NCBI RefSeq assembly: GCF_020524905.1
Contig: NZ_JAIVKI010000001.1
Location: forward strand, 620,001-684,000
DNA: 64,000 nt
From: Microbulbifer variabilis
Lineage (GTDB): Bacteria; Pseudomonadota; Gammaproteobacteria; Pseudomonadales; Cellvibrionaceae
Reading direction: 5' to 3'
The translations under genes were made by a program, and so were the position numbers. Below are positions 1 to 8,573 of the stretch, piece after piece. Within the stretch, counting starts at the first letter, position 1, and each line of letters starts with the position of its first letter. The notes beneath the pieces were generated by a model. The model was not told the DNA's origin. It worked only from the letters and a program-made list of their open reading frames with translations, and searched no databases.

Positions 1-151
1 TGAGTATTATACGAATAATCCTTGAGAAAATTTGCCAGCATTGGGGAACTAATGGCAATAGACGTAATCAAAATTTTTCTGTTTCACTGAGCAGTAATAG
101 ATAACAACAGCTTGGAGACGGTAGCCTGAAGTTGCCGCACGCTGGGGGGGT

Positions 152-1018
152 ATGTTTCAACGCAATATACGGCGAGTCTTTCTACTCGCCGCTTTGTTTT
201 TGGTCGCTTGTGGCGGCCCGCAAATCAAGCCGGCTAAACAGGACGAGCGAGATTTCGATAGCGTTAAGGATAGCGGTCCAGCTGCACCCGTGAATATGCT
301 CGCCGCGCCGGAACCTACACCTGTGCGGGAGCCAATTGGACCAGCCGGCAATAAAACCCCCTATAGGGTCAACGGTGTTACTTATCACGTACGCACCGCC
401 GTCAAAGGCTACAAAGAGCGGGGCAAGGCGTCCTGGTATGGCACCAAGTTTCACGGGCGGCGCACTGCCAATGGTGAAGTTTATAATATGTATGCCATGT
501 CTGCGGCCCACAAAACCCTACCCTTGCCCAGTTATGCCAAGGTGACGAATCTGGATAATGGACGCAGCATAATTGTGCGCATCAATGACCGCGGTCCTTT
601 TGTCCAGGGCCGAATTATCGACCTGAGCTATACCGCCGCACAGAAACTGGGCTATGTGAATAAAGGCGTTGCCCGTGTCGAGGTGGAAGCGCTGGACCCC
701 AATACTCTGCCACCTGTCACTGAAACTCTTTTGGCCGGTGATGTCCGTGGCGGCCTGCCACAGGATGCCAGTATCCGCCTACCGGAAAATACTTTCCTGC
801 AGGTTGGGGCTTACAGCGATCCAGCCCAGGCTGAGAAAGTCCGGGCTCGCTTGGCGGCAGCAATTGACTATCCTGTTTCTGTCAGTCCGGTTGAGCGTAG
901 TGGCAAGCAGTTTTACCGGGTGCGCATAGGGCCGATTTCCCAGCAGCGGGCCCTGGCTAATGCGCGGGAAGCTGTGCAAAAGAATCAACTGGGAGACCCC
1001 CAAGTAGTGTATGAATAA
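152..1018 (+). CDS. rlpA: RlpA-family septal lytic transglycosylase lipoprotein with SPOR domain
   Basis: This 288-residue protein is predicted to cleave peptidoglycan strands lacking stem peptides at the division septum, anchored in the outer membrane. An N-terminal hydrophobic segment ends in a lipobox (LVACG, Cys near residue 20). The double-psi beta-barrel lies at about residues 90-185 and carries GKASWYG, the RTANGE segment and the NDRGPF segment typical of RlpA. A SPOR domain occupies about residues 208-288 (LQVGAYSDPAQAEKVRARL) and would bind denuded septal glycan. A G-rich stretch directly precedes the ATG. It stands before dacA and the lip genes, the usual gammaproteobacterial order. 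The family assignment is firm; catalytic activity is inferred from Pseudomonas RlpA. Confidence 0.95.
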   Translation: MFQRNIRRVFLLAALFLVACGGPQIKPAKQDERDFDSVKDSGPAAPVNMLAAPEPTPVREPIGPAGNKTPYRVNGVTYHVRTAVKGYKERGKASWYGTKFHGRRTANGEVYNMYAMSAAHKTLPLPSYAKVTNLDNGRSIIVRINDRGPFVQGRIIDLSYTAAQKLGYVNKGVARVEVEALDPNTLPPVTETLLAGDVRGGLPQDASIRLPENTFLQVGAYSDPAQAEKVRARLAAAIDYPVSVSPVERSGKQFYRVRIGPISQQRALANAREAVQKNQLGDPQVVYE

Positions 1019-1395
1019 GGCCATGCTTCGAAAACTGAGCGGAATGAGTGGCGAATATTTAAGTTTTTGGAGAAGCATTACTGTCATCCATAGTCAGCTG
1101 TAATTTCTACATCTGTGCTGTTTTCGCAGGATATTGAAGGGTTTTGGATAGCCAGTCTTTAATTCTAGATGGGGTACAAGGCCTTTACCCGGAAGCAAAT
1201 GACTGCTGCTGGACTCAACGGTCATAGAAATGGTCGTTCACAAAATACTGCGCACTGGCGCGAATTTTCTTGTATTTTGTATGTATTACTGGCTCGCGGT
1301 ATTTGGTGACAAACCTTTGCCGTGAATTAATCGCTTAAAATAAGTAATGGGTTAACAGCCAGCCAACGAACACGAGGATTAACGAGACTCTCATC
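1019..1395. other. Intergenic region between rlpA and dacA
   Basis: No convincing reading frame or RNA gene is seen here. It presumably carries the rlpA 3' end and the dacA promoter. The T-rich stretch around 1268-1290 could hold promoter hexamers, but I cannot pick a confident pair. Confidence 0.4.
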
Positions 1396-2541
1396 ATGAT
1401 CACACGGATTATCGCCTGCTCTTTTTTGTTGCTTTGTGCGGGCCTGGCCCAGGCGCAATCACTCATTCCGGCTCCGCCCCAGCTGGCAGCCACCTCATAC
1501 CTGCTTGTGGATGCCAATACCGGTCAGGTGTTGGTGGAACAGGAGGCCGATAAAGAGGTACCCCCCGCCAGCCTAACTAAAATGATGACGGCCTATGTTG
1601 TCTCCGAAGAAATGCTCAAAGGCAGCATCAAAGAAGATGACAAGGTACGTATCTCCGAGAAGGCCTGGCGCAAGGGCGGCTCGAAGATGTTCGTTAAGGT
1701 CGGAGATCAGGTGCCGGTGATGGACCTGATGCGCGGCGTTATCATCCAGTCTGGCAACGATGCCAGTATTGCCTTGGCTGAGCACGTCTCTGGTAGTGAA
1801 GAAGTTTTCGCCGAGGTGATGAACCAGCAGGCTGAGCTTCTGGGTATGGAGAATACTCATTTCGTCAATGCCACCGGTTGGCCGGCGGAGGGTCACCTGA
1901 CTACCGCTCGTGATTTAGGCATCCTGGCGCGCGCCCTGATCGCCAACCACCCCGAGCACTACGATATCTACTCGGAGAAATATTTCAGTTACTCAGGTAT
2001 TAACCAGCCCAACCGCAATCGTCTACTGTGGCGTGATTCCGCCGTGGATGGTATCAAAACAGGACATACTGAAGAGGCCGGTTACTGCCTGGTAGCTTCT
2101 GCAATGAAGCGCGGCATGCGCCTGATTGCCATTGTGGTGGGTACTGACAGTGATGAAAAGCGCGCCTCAGAAACCCAGAAGCTCCTGGCCTACGGTTTCC
2201 GCTACTACCAGACTCACAAAGTATATGGCCAGGGTGAAGTACTGCAGAATGAGCGTGTCTGGGGCGGTAAGGAGCCCAGCGTAGGCATCGCGGTTGAGAA
2301 AGATATTTTTGTCACTATTCCTCGTGGCGGTGAAGAGGATATCAAGGCGGATCTAATCGTAGATGGCGAGTTGGAAGCCCCGGTCGAGAAAGGCCAGCCA
2401 GTTGGTAAGGTTGTAGTGACTCTTGATGGCGAGACAGTCGCTGATGTGAAAGCCGTCGCTGCAGAAGAGGTTGAACGCGCAGGCTTCTTTAAGCGCATGT
2501 GGGATTCCATCAAGCGTTTTGTTATGGGCTTTTTCAATTAA
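1396..2541 (+). CDS. dacA: D-alanyl-D-alanine carboxypeptidase, PBP5/6 type
   Basis: This 381-residue penicillin-binding protein removes the terminal D-Ala from peptidoglycan pentapeptides in the periplasm. A signal peptide (about residues 1-20, ending AQA) precedes the peptidase S11 domain. The three active-site motifs are present: SLTK with nucleophile Ser59, SGN at about residues 120-122, and KTG in VDGIKTGHTEEAG. A C-terminal PBP5 beta domain follows. The last ~20 residues form a Phe/Lys/Arg-rich amphipathic helix (FFKRMWDSIKRFVMGFF) that would tether it to the inner-membrane surface. Length and order match E. coli DacA/DacC. It lies between rlpA and ybeD as in other Gammaproteobacteria. 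Confidence 0.96.
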   Translation: MITRIIACSFLLLCAGLAQAQSLIPAPPQLAATSYLLVDANTGQVLVEQEADKEVPPASLTKMMTAYVVSEEMLKGSIKEDDKVRISEKAWRKGGSKMFVKVGDQVPVMDLMRGVIIQSGNDASIALAEHVSGSEEVFAEVMNQQAELLGMENTHFVNATGWPAEGHLTTARDLGILARALIANHPEHYDIYSEKYFSYSGINQPNRNRLLWRDSAVDGIKTGHTEEAGYCLVASAMKRGMRLIAIVVGTDSDEKRASETQKLLAYGFRYYQTHKVYGQGEVLQNERVWGGKEPSVGIAVEKDIFVTIPRGGEEDIKADLIVDGELEAPVEKGQPVGKVVVTLDGETVADVKAVAAEEVERAGFFKRMWDSIKRFVMGFFN

Positions 2542-2720
2542 ATTTGCTCAATGTTGACTAGCTAGGGGCGGCAATAGTGCCCCCTTGGCCGGCTCGCCCA
2601 CATCTCTGACCAGTTCCTCCGCCATTCCCTGTCCACTGCTCTGCGCTCGCTGTATAATCGCCGCCTGGCTGCTGCACCTAAGCTTTTCTCAATGTCTATA
2701 GGCCGGTCCCGGAGAGTGGT

Positions 2721-3002
2721 ATGAGTCAAGATCCCAACCAGAAACCCCCGAAGATAGAATTCCCTTGTGAAGACTATATGGTCAAAGTGGTGCGTGACGC
2801 TAATGATGAAGCGCACCAGTTCGTGCTGGAAGTCATGCGCCGCCACGCCCCTGGCCTGGATGAAGAGCGCATTACCCTGCGTGAAAGCAGTACCGGCAAA
2901 TTTACTTCTGTGACTTTCTTTATCCTCGCAACCGGTGAGGATCAGCTCAAAGCTCTCTTTGAGGAACTGAAAGTACATCCCGCGGTGCATATGGTGCTTT
3001 AA
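2721..3002 (+). CDS. ybeD: DUF493 family protein YbeD
   Basis: This 93-residue cytosolic protein has the DUF493 (YbeD) ferredoxin-like fold, with a conserved [10 protein letters not shown] start and a C-terminal VHPAVHMVL end. Its molecular role is not established. In this family the gene almost always sits between dacA and lipB, which suggests a link to lipoate metabolism or envelope work but does not prove it. Its stop codon overlaps the lipB start (TAATG), so the two genes are probably translationally coupled. Confidence 0.93.
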   Translation: MSQDPNQKPPKIEFPCEDYMVKVVRDANDEAHQFVLEVMRRHAPGLDEERITLRESSTGKFTSVTFFILATGEDQLKALFEELKVHPAVHMVL

Positions 3003-3703
3003 TGACCATTGTTCGCAATCTTGCCCGGCGGGATTACGAGACCGTCTGGCGCGCTATGTCTCGATACACCGATCTTCGCGATGAAAACAGTGCGGATGAA
3101 GTTTGGTGTGTAGAGCATCAACCGGTATTTACCCAGGGGCAGGCCGGCAAGGCGGAGCATCTGCTGAATACCGGCGATATTCCAGTGGTACAGGTGGACC
3201 GCGGTGGTCAGGTAACCTATCACGGCCCCGGCCAGCTGGTTGTCTACCCGCTATTGGATTTACGCCGCGCCAAAATTGGCGTGCGCGATCTGGTGACTGC
3301 CCTGGAAAAGGCCACCGTAGCGATGTTGTCAGCCTTTGGCATCGCAGCTGCTCCCCGCGCCGATGCGCCAGGGGTTTACTTGTTAGAGGGGCCTCGCAGT
3401 GGCAACAAAATTGCCTCCATTGGTCTGCGCGTACGTCGAGGCTGTAGTTTTCACGGTATTGCCATCAATATCGATATGGACCTGGCCCCCTTCCTCCGAA
3501 TTAACCCCTGCGGTTATGCCGGCATGCAAATGGTGCAGATGGCCGAGTTGTTGCCACAGGCTCCCACTTGGCAACAGGTAGCGGAAAATTTTGTGCGTGA
3601 GTTACTGCTCACTTTGGAGCTGTCCCCGGCGGAGTGGCAGCCGTTAGAAGAAAACGTATTGGCGCAACTGAGCGCGGAACAGCAGGAATTGAGTAATGGC
3701 TGA
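3002..3703 (+). CDS. lipB: Octanoyl-[ACP]:protein octanoyltransferase
   Basis: This 233-residue LipB transfers octanoyl groups from acyl carrier protein to the lipoyl domains of E2 subunits and GcvH, the first step of endogenous lipoate synthesis. Family motifs are [18 protein letters not shown] (about residues 66-83), the lysine in [10 protein letters not shown] and the catalytic cysteine in INPCGYAGM (about residue 164). The start overlaps the ybeD stop by one base. The 3' end overlaps the lipA start, so ybeD-lipB-lipA form one transcription and translation unit. Length is normal for the family. Confidence 0.97.
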   Translation: MTIVRNLARRDYETVWRAMSRYTDLRDENSADEVWCVEHQPVFTQGQAGKAEHLLNTGDIPVVQVDRGGQVTYHGPGQLVVYPLLDLRRAKIGVRDLVTALEKATVAMLSAFGIAAAPRADAPGVYLLEGPRSGNKIASIGLRVRRGCSFHGIAINIDMDLAPFLRINPCGYAGMQMVQMAELLPQAPTWQQVAENFVRELLLTLELSPAEWQPLEENVLAQLSAEQQELSNG

Positions 3704-4679
3704 TAAACCCGATCTGGTGCCGGTAAAGCGCACCCGCCGCCTACAGCAGGGAGAGAAACTGCGTGATGGCGAAAAAGTAGAGCGTATTCCGGTCAAGGTG
3801 ATTGCCAGTGACACTGTATTGCGCAAACCAGATTGGATTCGGGTAAAGGTGCCTGCCTCAAAAGAAGTGGATCGTATCAAGAGTATTTTGCGCTCACAAA
3901 AGCTCTCTACCGTATGTGAAGAAGCCAGCTGTCCGAATCTGGGTGAATGCTTTAGTGGTGGTACTGCCACCTTTATGATCATGGGGGAAATCTGTACACG
4001 CCGCTGCCCCTTCTGTGATGTTGGCCACGGTAAGCCGAACCCTCTGGACCCGGAAGAGCCCAAGAACCTGGCTGAGGCCATTGCCGCTATGAGCTTGCGT
4101 TACGTGGTTATTACTTCGGTGGACCGAGATGACCTGCGCGATGGTGGTGCCCAGCATTTTGCCGAATGTATTCGCGAAGCACGCCAGCTTTCCCCGAACC
4201 TACAAGTGGAAATCCTGACTCCGGATTTCCGCGGACGTATGGACATAGCTCTGGATATCCTCGAGCAGCAGGCACCGGATGTTTTCAACCATAATTTGGA
4301 AACCGTGCCGCGCTTGTACCGCGAGTCCCGCCCCGGTGCCAATTACAACTGGTCCCTTAAGCTGTTGCAGGAATACAAAAAACGCCGCCCGGATGTGCTG
4401 ACTAAGTCTGGTTTGATGGTAGGCCTGGGTGAGGAGAAGGAAGAAATTTTCCAGGTAATGGACGATATGCGCGAGCACGATATCGACATGCTCACCATTG
4501 GCCAGTATCTACAGCCGAGTAAAGAACATTTACCAGTGCAGCGCTATGTCCATCCCGATGAATTTGAAGAATACCGTCGATACGCCGAGCAAATCGGATT
4601 CAAGCACGCCGCTTGCGGCCCGCTGGTGCGTTCCTCTTACCATGCGGATAAGCAGGCTCATGGAGAGAAGGTAAGTTAA
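3696..4679 (+). CDS. lipA: Lipoyl synthase (radical SAM)
   Basis: This 327-residue radical SAM enzyme inserts two sulfurs into protein-bound octanoyl groups. Both iron-sulfur cysteine sets are visible: the auxiliary cluster motif in [12 protein letters not shown], and the radical SAM CxxxCxxC in CTRRCPFC. The C-terminal RSSYHAD segment supplies the conserved RSSY serine ligand. The first ~60 residues are the usual variable basic leader. The ATG lies eight bases inside the end of lipB. A strong terminator follows, closing the lip operon. Confidence 0.97.
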   Translation: MADKPDLVPVKRTRRLQQGEKLRDGEKVERIPVKVIASDTVLRKPDWIRVKVPASKEVDRIKSILRSQKLSTVCEEASCPNLGECFSGGTATFMIMGEICTRRCPFCDVGHGKPNPLDPEEPKNLAEAIAAMSLRYVVITSVDRDDLRDGGAQHFAECIREARQLSPNLQVEILTPDFRGRMDIALDILEQQAPDVFNHNLETVPRLYRESRPGANYNWSLKLLQEYKKRRPDVLTKSGLMVGLGEEKEEIFQVMDDMREHDIDMLTIGQYLQPSKEHLPVQRYVHPDEFEEYRRYAEQIGFKHAACGPLVRSSYHADKQAHGEKVS

Positions 4680-4687
4680 GAGTTAAA

Positions 4688-4723
4688 TTAAAGGGGAGGG
4701 CATCGCGCTTTCCCCTTTTTTTA
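4688..4723 (+). terminator. Rho-independent terminator after lipA
   Basis: AAAGGGGA at 4690-4697 pairs with TCCCCTTT at 4711-4718, with a run of T directly after. It lies about 10 bases past the lipA stop. Confidence 0.85.
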
Positions 4724-5622
4724 TGAATTCTCATATGTTTATCTAATTGTCTCCTCCGTATTATCTTTCCTAATTCCATTGCCTACAGTTTTTTCCTATT
4801 GAAGGTTTTTATAATTATCTTTGCTTCAAGTAAAAACTTTTTTGCTTTTGAGAATGTCTGAGAAATTTTTCAAATTATTTTTTGGTTTATCTACCCATAA
4901 TTTTCTACTTGTTTTTTTTGGGTAAAAAAATAAAGAGGCTCTCTGTGAAGGTTGTGAGGTAAAGGCATGCCTCTATGTTCTTGAGCAGATATCCCTATCT
5001 TAATCAATCTTAAGAAAAACTATGTTTTCCCTTTGTCTTTTTGGAGGTATGTCTAAATCTTTAGGCTGAAAAGGAGATTTTTCGTAATTTGAAGGATTTT
5101 ACAGAGAGGCTTGGTGAAATAATTAGGTGGTATTGAGGAGGTTTCTAATGAACGTGAATGTTTTTGGATAAAAACAGTCTTCATTTTTCAAAACATTGGT
5201 AGTTAGCTATACCTTAAATTCACCCAGATTCTGCTTATACCTTTCAATCAGGATTCGGTAGATAGTTTTTCCCCTTTTTTATTGAAATGACGGATTAATA
5301 TAACTTATCTTGTCAATAGACTAGGTAGTCTACACTTCTACGTGGCTAGTATTTGTTGTGCTGTAGTTTTGGAATTGCACTGGAGGGGCATATTCAGTAA
5401 CTTTAGGCCGAATAATTACGATAAGCCGATGCAAACCTTTATTTCCGTATCGACTCTATCTTGAATATAGAAGCTGATCAGAGCGCCCTAAAATGATGAT
5501 TTGGTTTTTCGTTTTAATGAGCCGGCTAGCTGGAATTCAGCCGTTGCTAGTACCTGGGTGCAGGTCCTTTCAGCGCTGTTCAGCATAAGACCACAATAAA
5601 CACAATAATGAGAGAGAAAGCG
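4724..5622. other. Long AT-rich non-coding stretch
   Basis: About 900 bases, distinctly AT-rich and full of T runs, lie between the lip operon terminator and the acyl-CoA synthetase gene. I find no reading frame with a credible start, no tRNA and no clear promoter pair. A short AGAGGC...GCCTCT inverted pair lies around 4935-4974. It marks the left edge of the accessory segment that separates lipA from holA. Confidence 0.5.
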
Positions 5623-7338
5623 ATGACCCCGGAAGAGCGATACGAGAAGGTGAAGGGCCTGCAGCCATTGGAGCTTCTCTATAAGAGAGAGTCCGAAGAG
5701 CCGGAAACAGTATTCCTTCGCCAGATGCAGTGTCGGCAGTGGCAGGACTATACCTGGCGTGAAGTAATGGACAGGGCCAGGCGTATCGCTGGTTACCTGC
5801 GTAGCCGTTTCGAGCCAGGTGACCGTATTGCAATTCACGGTAAGAACTGTGCTGACTGGATTATTGTCGATGTGGGTATCATGCTCGCCGGTATGGTCAG
5901 CGTACCTTTGTACCCGGGGCAATCCGCCTCTTCCATGTCTTATGTTTTGCAACACTCCGAGTCGAAACTGCTATTTTGTGGAGCGACTGATAACAATGTG
6001 GCCCTGCAGGAGGTCGCGGACACCCTACCTTCTGTAGCGATACAGCGCTGTGAAATTCATTGTAATGAAGAGTTGGAAGCCGTTATCGCCTCCAGCGAGC
6101 GTTATGAAGAGAGTCCTGTTTTTTCTGAAGATGACCTCTTCACCATTATGTACACCTCTGGCACTACCGGTAACCCCAAGGGTGTGATGCACACTTGGTC
6201 GTCGGTGGTGTTTGTTGTGCCTAATATGATCCGTGGTTATGGCTTTAATGAGAGCGACCGTGTGTTCTCTTATTTACCGTTGGCCCATGCCGCAGAGCGA
6301 ATCCTAGTGGAATTCCACTGCCTCTACTCGGGTACGCCGGTACATTTCCCTGAATCCTTGGATACATTCCTGGAAGACTTGCAGCGTACCAAACCGACTA
6401 TGTTTTTCTCGGTTCCCAGGCTGTGGACCAAGTTTAAGGAGGGGATCGATGAGAAGATTCCACCTGCACTGCAAAATGTACTGCTGCGTATCCCTGGTCT
6501 GAATAGCTGGTTGAAAAATAAGGTGCGTGCCGGGCTCGGATTGGATCAGGCACGAATGCTAGTAAGTGGGGCCTCGCCTATTTCCATTGAGTTGCTGCGC
6601 TGGTATGAGCGTATGGGCATGCAGATAGCCGATGGCTATGGGATGACGGAAAACTTTATTTATGGCTGCTTTGTTATGCCAGGCGAGGACCCGGTACCAG
6701 GCACTGTAGGCAAGCCTTATCATGGCTGCGAGGTAAAAATTTCTGATGAGGGCGAAATTCTCTTCAAGAGTGGCTCTCTGATGAAAGGCTACTATTTAGA
6801 GCCGGAGAAAACCGCTGAAGCCATTCGTGATGGTTATTACCACACAGGGGATTCAGGTTTTATCGATGAGAAGGGTCTGCTACATATTACCGGCCGTATC
6901 TCAGAAACCTTTAAAACCAGTAAAGGTAAGTTTATCCAGCCCAGCTTGTTGGAAGGACATTTCGGTAATGAGACCCTTCTGGCACAACTTTGTGTGCTGG
7001 GGCACGGTATGGATCAGCCGGTGATGCTGGCAACTTTATCAGAGTCTGCAGAAAAGCTGCCGAGAGCTGACGTCAATGAACAGCTTCGGCGTGTGCTCGA
7101 ATCAGTTAATGAACGCCTGCCACACCATGAGCGCATTCGGGCAATCTTTATCTGTAAAGAGGAGTGGACCCCACTCAATGAATTCCTGACTCCGACCCTT
7201 AAAATTAAGCGAAAAGTGCTGGAATCCCATTATCAACCATTGTTTAAGCAATATGCTGATACCAAGGGAGTGGTTTGGGAGTCTCGAGATGTTCAAGCTT
7301 CGCAAAAAATTCAGCCAGATCTGCAGGCAGTCGATTAA
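5623..7338 (+). CDS. Long-chain acyl-CoA synthetase-like AMP-binding enzyme
   Basis: A 571-residue ANL-superfamily adenylating enzyme, predicted to activate fatty or other carboxylic acids to acyl-CoA by way of an acyl-adenylate. The P-loop motif YTSGTTGNPKG lies near residue 180, GYGMTE near residue 340, the HTGD motif near residue 410, and a FKTSKGKFIQPS segment shows the C-terminal lid type of long-chain and bacterial bubblegum-like synthetases. The ATG at 5623 is preferred over the in-frame one at 5608 because GAGAG lies a proper distance before it. The gene is monocistronic and closed by a terminator. The exact acyl substrate cannot be read from sequence. Confidence 0.88.
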   Translation: MTPEERYEKVKGLQPLELLYKRESEEPETVFLRQMQCRQWQDYTWREVMDRARRIAGYLRSRFEPGDRIAIHGKNCADWIIVDVGIMLAGMVSVPLYPGQSASSMSYVLQHSESKLLFCGATDNNVALQEVADTLPSVAIQRCEIHCNEELEAVIASSERYEESPVFSEDDLFTIMYTSGTTGNPKGVMHTWSSVVFVVPNMIRGYGFNESDRVFSYLPLAHAAERILVEFHCLYSGTPVHFPESLDTFLEDLQRTKPTMFFSVPRLWTKFKEGIDEKIPPALQNVLLRIPGLNSWLKNKVRAGLGLDQARMLVSGASPISIELLRWYERMGMQIADGYGMTENFIYGCFVMPGEDPVPGTVGKPYHGCEVKISDEGEILFKSGSLMKGYYLEPEKTAEAIRDGYYHTGDSGFIDEKGLLHITGRISETFKTSKGKFIQPSLLEGHFGNETLLAQLCVLGHGMDQPVMLATLSESAEKLPRADVNEQLRRVLESVNERLPHHERIRAIFICKEEWTPLNEFLTPTLKIKRKVLESHYQPLFKQYADTKGVVWESRDVQASQKIQPDLQAVD

Positions 7339-7359
7339 GACGGCTTAATTTCTAAAGTT

Positions 7360-7396
7360 AAAAAGCCCAATAGTAAGCTACTATCGGGCTTTTTTA
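7360..7396 (+). terminator. Rho-independent terminator
   Basis: A long hairpin: AAAAGCCC and ATAGTA on the left arm pair with TACTAT and GGGCTTTT on the right arm, with a three-base AGC loop, one mismatch and a T run. It ends the acyl-CoA synthetase gene and may also serve the convergent gene. Confidence 0.9.
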
Positions 7397-7420
7397 TTGA
7401 GGTTTACTATTTAAGTCTGC

Positions 7421-7711
7421 TCAGTGGGTATAGCTCAGGCAATTTGTTGAGTTGCCATTACGTCCGACCTCTATGCGGTCTGCCGAGCACTCGAAGTCAT
7501 CATTAAACTTGCAGTCTTCCATTTTACAGGCTCCGACACCGGCGGTGCGGGAACTGCGGGTGTGTTTGGAATTAGTGAAGAAAGTGTCGCAATCTGGGTC
7601 CGCGCCTTCACCAATGGTAATAGCTCTTGCATGGCAGGCGTCGTTGGCATTGTATGCGCATTGAGTTGCGGCACATCTGCTCACTTCAGGCATATCTGTC
7701 GCGATAATCAT
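7421..7711 (-). CDS. Tandem DUF1540 cysteine-rich small protein
   Basis: This 96-residue protein contains two copies of the DUF1540 motif: about residues 12-46 (CAATQCAYNANDACHARAITIG, then CDTFF) and about 62-92 (CKMEDCKFNDDFECSADRIEVG, then CLSY). Each copy holds four cysteines in a CxxxxC...C...C layout that looks metal-binding. The ATG has AGGAG nine bases upstream. There is no signal peptide. DUF1540 is known mainly from Firmicutes and scattered proteobacteria, with no settled function. It is convergent with the acyl-CoA synthetase gene. Confidence 0.8.
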   Translation of the reverse strand: MIIATDMPEVSRCAATQCAYNANDACHARAITIGEGADPDCDTFFTNSKHTRSSRTAGVGACKMEDCKFNDDFECSADRIEVGRNGNSTNCLSYTH

Positions 7712-7924
7712 GGCTGTCTTCTCCTGGTTAGTAAGTTGGAGACTAGTTCAGCCCCACCCTCTGTCAATGAGAAACCATAGATTTTATAAGGTATTTTGTA
7801 TTGGTATAAGCCAGTATGGTGATAAAAAATACTAGCTCTTACTGTTGTTAGTGTGGTGGATGGGTTAAATTACCTTTGAAACTATAAATAAGTTTTTTTA
7901 TAGGTTTTACTAGTTACTGATATC

Positions 7925-8443
7925 TCAGGCTTCCCAGGCCATTAATAACAACTCAATGGTTTCTCCCGGCAGGGTAATTCTTCCCTCCGCTTTTAAGCCT
8001 ATTTTTTCCAGAAGTTTTACCGAGGCGGTATTATCAGGGCGCGCTATAGCAACGATGCGTTTCAGTGCCAGTTGCTCGCGGGCATAAACCATAATCGCTC
8101 GCGCGGCTTCCTGTGCATACCCTCTTCCCCGATACTCTGGCAGGAAAGCAAAGCCAATATCCACATCTTCGAGTCCTACCCGTTTGATCAATCCACAGGT
8201 GCCAACGCTGGTACCGTCTGGAAGTGAGACTTTATAAAGGCCGAATTGATGCTCTCGGTACATCGCCATGGGGCCACTTTGGATATATTGGCGTGCTTGC
8301 TTCAGGTTGCGCACTCTTCGATCGCCAATGTTTCGCAAAAAATCGGCATCATTCAGAAGCTGAAGGATAAATTCAGCATCGTCTTCGCAGAGTTCACGTA
8401 GTATTAAATTAGGCGTATTTAGTTGGAACATGAATTTTGTCAT
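7925..8443 (-). CDS. GNAT acetyltransferase, RimJ/RimL type
   Basis: This 172-residue protein resembles the RimJ/RimL branch of N-acetyltransferases. The acetyl-CoA binding loop is YRGRGYAQEAARAIMVYA at about residues 105-122, followed by VAIARPDNTASVKLLEKIGL, the typical motif B. The N-terminal TPNLILRELCEDDAEFI strand-helix is also characteristic. The natural substrate (ribosomal protein, amino acid or small amine) cannot be told. No strong ribosome binding site is seen at 8443, and the in-frame ATG at 8431 is an alternative start. Confidence 0.88.
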   Translation of the reverse strand: MTKFMFQLNTPNLILRELCEDDAEFILQLLNDADFLRNIGDRRVRNLKQARQYIQSGPMAMYREHQFGLYKVSLPDGTSVGTCGLIKRVGLEDVDIGFAFLPEYRGRGYAQEAARAIMVYAREQLALKRIVAIARPDNTASVKLLEKIGLKAEGRITLPGETIELLLMAWEA

Positions 8444-8533
8444 GCAGAGAGATCTGGAGGCGTTTATTTTGCCTATGAGAGCTATGTTTGGCTAGGGTAT
8501 CGGGAGGGTACAGGGAAAAGTATCTGGGAAGTT

Positions 8534-8553
8534 GTGCCCCCTTTCGGGGGCAC
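8534..8553 (-). terminator. Perfect GC-rich hairpin after the autotransporter gene
   Basis: GTGCCCCC and GGGGGCAC pair over eight bases around a four-base loop, about 20 bases beyond the stop codon of the minus-strand autotransporter gene. No T run follows on that strand, so it may be a terminator or a 3'-end stabiliser. Confidence 0.55.
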
Positions 8554-8573
8554 GCTGTGAAGCACTAGCCGGA

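Noticed and set aside
4854-4925. A 23-residue Phe/Leu-rich reading frame in the AT-rich region after lipA
   Set aside because: The only purine-rich bases sit directly against the ATG, the frame is short and made of T-rich codons, and such frames are expected by chance in this composition.
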